From assembly GCA_004555535.1 (NCBI GenBank), contig SFHU01000131.1, positions 1 through 7,265 on the forward strand: a stretch of 7,265 nucleotides of DNA. Direction: 5' to 3'. Shown piece by piece: positions 5,281 to 7,265 of the stretch. A model generated the notes under the pieces. The model was not told the DNA's origin. It saw nothing but the letters and a program-made list of their open reading frames with translations, and ran no database searches. A program made the translations under genes and the position numbers. Numbering within the stretch: position 1 is the stretch's first letter; every line of letters begins with the position of its first letter. The stretch is from Clostridiales bacterium. Lineage in GTDB: Bacteria; Bacillota; Clostridia; Christensenellales; Aristaeellaceae.

Positions 5281-6522
5281 CCCTTTTTCCCCTTTGGGGA
5301 AAACCGCATCGCTTTTAAACCCGGCTCCGGCCGGGTTTTCTCGTTTGGACCGCTGCTTTTCCGCGATTTTTTTCTCCAGAGCATCGTTTGTAATACCGCC
5401 CATGCCATCCAGAGAAGAATTCTTCAGCTGATAGGCGATGGAAATGTTGCGCTTGTTGCTGAAGTTTTGGAAAAATCCGGTCTCGCGCCGGTTCTCGGTC
5501 ACAAGACCAATTCCCTGGCGCAGCGCACTGTACGGATTTTTGATGTGCAGCTGTTTGCCGTTCAGCCAGACCTCGCCGGAAGCGATAGGGGCGGCGCCGT
5601 AAATGGCGCACATGGTCTCACTGCGGCCCGCGCCGACCAGGCCGGAGAAGCCGAGGATTTCGCCTTTGCGCAGGGAGAAGGAAACGTCCTTCACGCGGCC
5701 GTCTTTGCGGGTGAGATGCTTGCATTCAAAGAGAACATCGCCGAACTGATAATGTTCTTCCGGTGCGTGCTGATAAGTACCTTTGATTTCGCGCCCAACC
5801 ATCAGGCGGATCATGTCATCGGTGGTCAGGTCGGAAACCTGATACGTGCCCACATAACCGCCGTCTTTCATAATGGTGATGCGGTCGCCGATCTCAGCAA
5901 TTTCGGACAGCTTGTGGGAGATGAAAACAACGCCTTTGCCCTCTTCTTTGAGCTGGCGAATGATGGTGAAAAGCTTCTGCACTTCCTCTTCGGTCAGGGA
6001 AGAGGTGGGTTCGTCCATGACGATGACCTTGGCGTTGAATGCCACTGCTTTGGCAATCTCCACCATCTGCTTTTCACTGATGCTCAAATCGCCTACATTG
6101 GTGGTGGGCTTTCGGTGAGACAGGTTAACTTTTGCCAGAAGTTCTTCTGTGCGCTTGTTCATGGTGGCGTAATCCACCATGTGAGCAGGTCCCACTTTTT
6201 TGCAGGGCAGACGGCCCATAAAAATATTTTCACGAATGTCCAGCCAGTTGACCACACTCAATTCCTGATAGATGATGCTGATGCCGCCTTCCGCAGACAA
6301 ATGCGGTGTGAGGCGTTTGTATTCTTTTCCGTTCAGAACAATGGTTCCTTCATCCGGTGTGTAGGCGCCGCTCAGCACCTTCATCAATGTGGATTTGCCG
6401 GCACCGTTTTCGCCAAGCAGCACGTGGACTTCACCGGGCTTCACATCAAAGTTGATGTGGTCCAGCGCCACGACACCCGGAAAGCGCTTGGTGATTCCGT
6501 TCATTTGGACAATGGGCTCCAT
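4747..6522 (-). CDS. Truncated sugar ABC importer ATP-binding protein (AlsA/RbsA type) with a spurious read-through tail
   Basis: This is the ATPase of a CUT2-type importer, which normally has two fused nucleotide-binding domains and about 500 residues. Domain 1 is complete: Walker A GENGAGKST (37-45), Q-loop YQELSVV (85-91), signature LSISEKQ (146-152), Walker B VIVMDEPTSSLT (166-177) and ISHKL (201-205). Domain 2 starts with the usual degenerate GLVGAGRSE (294-302) and reaches TENRRETGFFQNFS (342-355) and AEKQR (387-391). By recall, this tracks E. coli AlsA closely. After base 5350 similarity stops. The second LSGGNQQK signature and DEPTRGID Walker B, expected in the last quarter, are absent. 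The frame runs on as the antisense of the SH3-like gene to TAG at 4747, giving 591 residues. The real homologous part is 5350-6522. The ATG at 6522 has GGGGGAGG just upstream; an in-frame TTG at 6540 is less likely. The gene is probably inactive unless the join is an artefact. Confidence 0.8.
   Translation of the reverse strand: MEPIVQMNGITKRFPGVVALDHINFDVKPGEVHVLLGENGAGKSTLMKVLSGAYTPDEGTIVLNGKEYKRLTPHLSAEGGISIIYQELSVVNWLDIRENIFMGRLPCKKVGPAHMVDYATMNKRTEELLAKVNLSHRKPTTNVGDLSISEKQMVEIAKAVAFNAKVIVMDEPTSSLTEEEVQKLFTIIRQLKEEGKGVVFISHKLSEIAEIGDRITIMKDGGYVGTYQVSDLTTDDMIRLMVGREIKGTYQHAPEEHYQFGDVLFECKHLTRKDGRVKDVSFSLRKGEILGFSGLVGAGRSETMCAIYGAAPIASGEVWLNGKQLHIKNPYSALRQGIGLVTENRRETGFFQNFSNKRNISIAYQLKNSSLDGMGGITNDALEKKIAEKQRSKRENPAGAGFKSDAVFPKGEKGLQDGRHRHERADGNALKLRLHIAPVAKAGQQRHLRAARERRKRLGRVGERIVGQRRVLLDHDHQRILKAQLGGSLQAAQRGGLDPADRAEGLRQAGGDHRPAVILAEADERLARVDHGLAVAVEALRRAAVERAFAGCVLIGQHDGRERANFEALLRQGGEDEQQQREREQRRALHR
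5285..5303. other. Perfect 8-bp hairpin just after the SH3-like gene
   Basis: TTTTCCCC (5285-5292), a TTT loop, and GGGGAAAA (5296-5303) form a perfect stem five bases after the stop codon. No U-tract follows it on the plus strand, so it is not a terminator by itself. It may protect the 3' end ahead of the main terminator at 5317. Confidence 0.5.
5317..5346 (+). terminator. Intrinsic terminator of the SH3-like gene
   Basis: AAACCCGGC (5317-5325), a TCCG tetraloop and GCCGGGTTT (5330-5338) form a perfect 9-bp GC-rich stem. The stem runs into TTTTCTCGTTT (5336-5346). It lies 36 bases beyond the stop codon. It also marks the last piece of sequence that clearly belongs to the GC-rich left block. 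Confidence 0.88.
5336..5352. other. Junction between two unlike DNA blocks
   Basis: On the left is the U-tract of the SH3-like gene's terminator. On the right is the ATPase gene, recognisable to about its Gln390-Arg391 codons (5350-5355). Composition changes here from about two-thirds G+C to about half G+C. No insertion sequence, tRNA or direct repeat marks the site. It is either a recombination end or an assembly join. Confidence 0.65.
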
Positions 6523-6565
6523 CGCGTCCTCCCCCTTCAAAAAATCGTTTGACTGCGCACTTTTC

Positions 6566-6626
6566 AGATGCTGTCAGCAGGATAGACATTCCGGCCGGGC
6601 CGCAATGCCCATCGCTCACAGCATCT
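6566..6626 (-). promoter_or_regulatory. Nested hairpin in the gap before the ATPase gene
   Basis: The outer arms AGATGCTGT (6566-6574) and ACAGCATCT (6618-6626) are perfect 9-base inverted copies. Between them, CATTCCGG and CCGCAATG (around 6587-6607) form a second stem with one mismatch. The structure would lie in the mRNA between the two importer genes, some 45 bases before the ATPase start. It has no U-tract, so it is more likely an RNA-stability or translation-control element than a terminator. Confidence 0.5.
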
Positions 6627-6638
6627 TTCCATTAAGAT

Positions 6639-6671
6639 TCCGACCATGCAGGCGGGGCCTGCATGGTCGGA
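6639..6671 (-). promoter_or_regulatory. Strong intergenic hairpin between binding-protein and ATPase genes
   Basis: A perfect 15-bp stem (6639-6653 with 6657-6671) closes a 3-base loop, starting 16 bases after the binding-protein stop codon. On the minus strand it is followed by AATCTTAATGG rather than a run of T, so full termination is not expected. Hairpins at this place in sugar ABC operons are known to stabilise or partly terminate the upstream message, so that the binding protein is made in excess over the ATPase. That role is inferred here. Confidence 0.75.
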
Positions 6672-6687
6672 GTGAAACGTTCGGATT

Positions 6688-7265
6688 TTATGCCAGGTAG
6701 TCAGCCGCGTTGTCAGCGGTGATCAGGATTGCGTCGATGCCCGTGGTGGAAACTTCAGCGCCCGGCTCCATGGGAAGATCTTCCTCAACGGCCTGCACCA
6801 TCAGCTCCAGGCCCTTCGCGCCAACAGCGGCGGGGTCCTGCGCAACGGTTGCGCACAGCTTGCCGTCCGCAACAGACTGGATGGCGTCGTCATTGCCGTC
6901 GGTGCCGCAGACTTTGATGTCCTTGCCGGAAGCTTCAACGGCTTCCTGAACGCCCATGGCCATGGTGTCGTTGCAGCAGTAGATGGCTTTCAGGTCGGGA
7001 TGCGCAGTGATGTAGTTGGTCGCCAGGTCATACGCTTTGGTGCGGTCCCAGTCAGCGGGCTGGCTCTCAACGATGGTCAGGCCGGCTTCTTCAAAAGCGG
7101 CTTTCGCGCCGTCACGGCGGTTCTCACCGGAAACGGCACCGGCTTTGCCTTCGACGATGGCGACTTCACCTTCGCCGCCGATCTGCTCAATCAGATACTC
7201 AGCGCCCATGCGGCCAACGCCCACATTATCCGTGGCAACATAGGCGGTGCAAGCGCCGCCCAGTT
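6688..7265 (-). CDS. Sugar ABC transporter substrate-binding protein, ribose/allose type (N-terminus cut off by window edge)
   Basis: The last 191 residues of a Peripla_BP_4-type sugar-binding lipoprotein or secreted protein, which captures a monosaccharide outside the membrane and hands it to the permease. The signal peptide and first lobe lie beyond base 7265. Visible hallmarks are ATDNVGVGRMGAEYLI, then VAIVEGKAG followed by SGENRRDGA. SQPADWDR, which carries ligand-binding residues, comes next, then AIYCCNDTMAMGV and GTDGNDDAIQSV, with TVAQDPAAVGAKGLELM near the end. By recall this order and wording match E. coli AlsB, the D-allose-binding protein, better than RbsB, but specificity needs a proper alignment. 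It stands 165 bases upstream of its ATPase gene on the same strand, the usual B-A order. Its moderate GC matches the ATPase and not the left block. The frame enters from the right edge; an internal ATG at base 7224 is not the true start. Confidence 0.92.
   Translation of the reverse strand, partial: LGGACTAYVATDNVGVGRMGAEYLIEQIGGEGEVAIVEGKAGAVSGENRRDGAKAAFEEAGLTIVESQPADWDRTKAYDLATNYITAHPDLKAIYCCNDTMAMGVQEAVEASGKDIKVCGTDGNDDAIQSVADGKLCATVAQDPAAVGAKGLELMVQAVEEDLPMEPGAEVSTTGIDAILITADNAADYLA

Noticed and set aside
4747..6522. A genuine new ABC-plus-unknown-domain fusion protein
   Set aside because: The tail coincides exactly with an intrinsic terminator and the antisense of a well-formed gene, and composition changes at the join, so it is better read as a truncation or artefact.
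5467..6552. Plus-strand open frame opposite the ABC ATPase
   Set aside because: The minus strand shows all the ABC motifs; this is its shadow.
1..7265. CRISPR array, transposase, integrase, tRNA or rRNA
   Set aside because: No regularly spaced direct repeats, no transposase or integrase motifs, and no recognisable structural RNA were seen on either strand.

Overview
This window looks like chromosomal DNA from a high-GC member of the Clostridia or a relative, probably assembled from a gut-type genome. The evidence is strong AGGAGG-type ribosome binding sites, secreted proteins with Pro/Thr linkers or SH3-like domains, a Clostridia-style MATE transporter and a two-gene sugar ABC cassette. The taxonomic call is an inference from gene style only.

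There are two blocks that do not match in composition. The left block (1 to about 5345) is GC-rich; hand counts give 40/60 G+C at 4921-4980 and 38/60 at 4141-4200. It holds, in order: a minus-strand phosphoglucomutase/phosphomannomutase cut by the left edge (1-1050); a 340-base intergenic stretch with a nested inverted-repeat element (1187-1354) next to a T9 tract; a minus-strand pair made of a HAD phosphatase (2398-3039) and a secreted peptidoglycan-binding-domain protein (1391-2338); a divergent promoter region (3106-3230); a plus-strand MATE efflux protein (3281-4651); and a plus-strand exported protein with two SH3-like segments (4726-5280), which has its own promoter, a TTG start and a clean intrinsic terminator (5317-5346).

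The right block (about 5345 to 7265) is poorer in GC; hand counts give 30/60 at 5941-6000 and 28/60 at 6121-6180. It holds two minus-strand genes of a ribose/allose-type sugar ABC importer: a substrate-binding protein cut by the right edge (6688-7265), followed by an AlsA/RbsA-type ATPase starting at 6522. The 165-base gap between them holds a perfect 15-bp hairpin and a second nested hairpin, which would suit differential expression of the two genes.

The most notable point is where the blocks meet. The ATPase matches its family through about residue 391, at base 5350. It then loses the expected last quarter (second signature motif and second Walker B) and runs, still open, through the terminator and backwards through the SH3-like gene to a TAG at 4747. 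The permease gene expected next is absent. This is either a real rearrangement that beheaded a sugar importer or a chimeric assembly join; the sequence alone cannot decide. I see no convincing new defence or mobile system, no CRISPR array, no transposase and no tRNA or rRNA.
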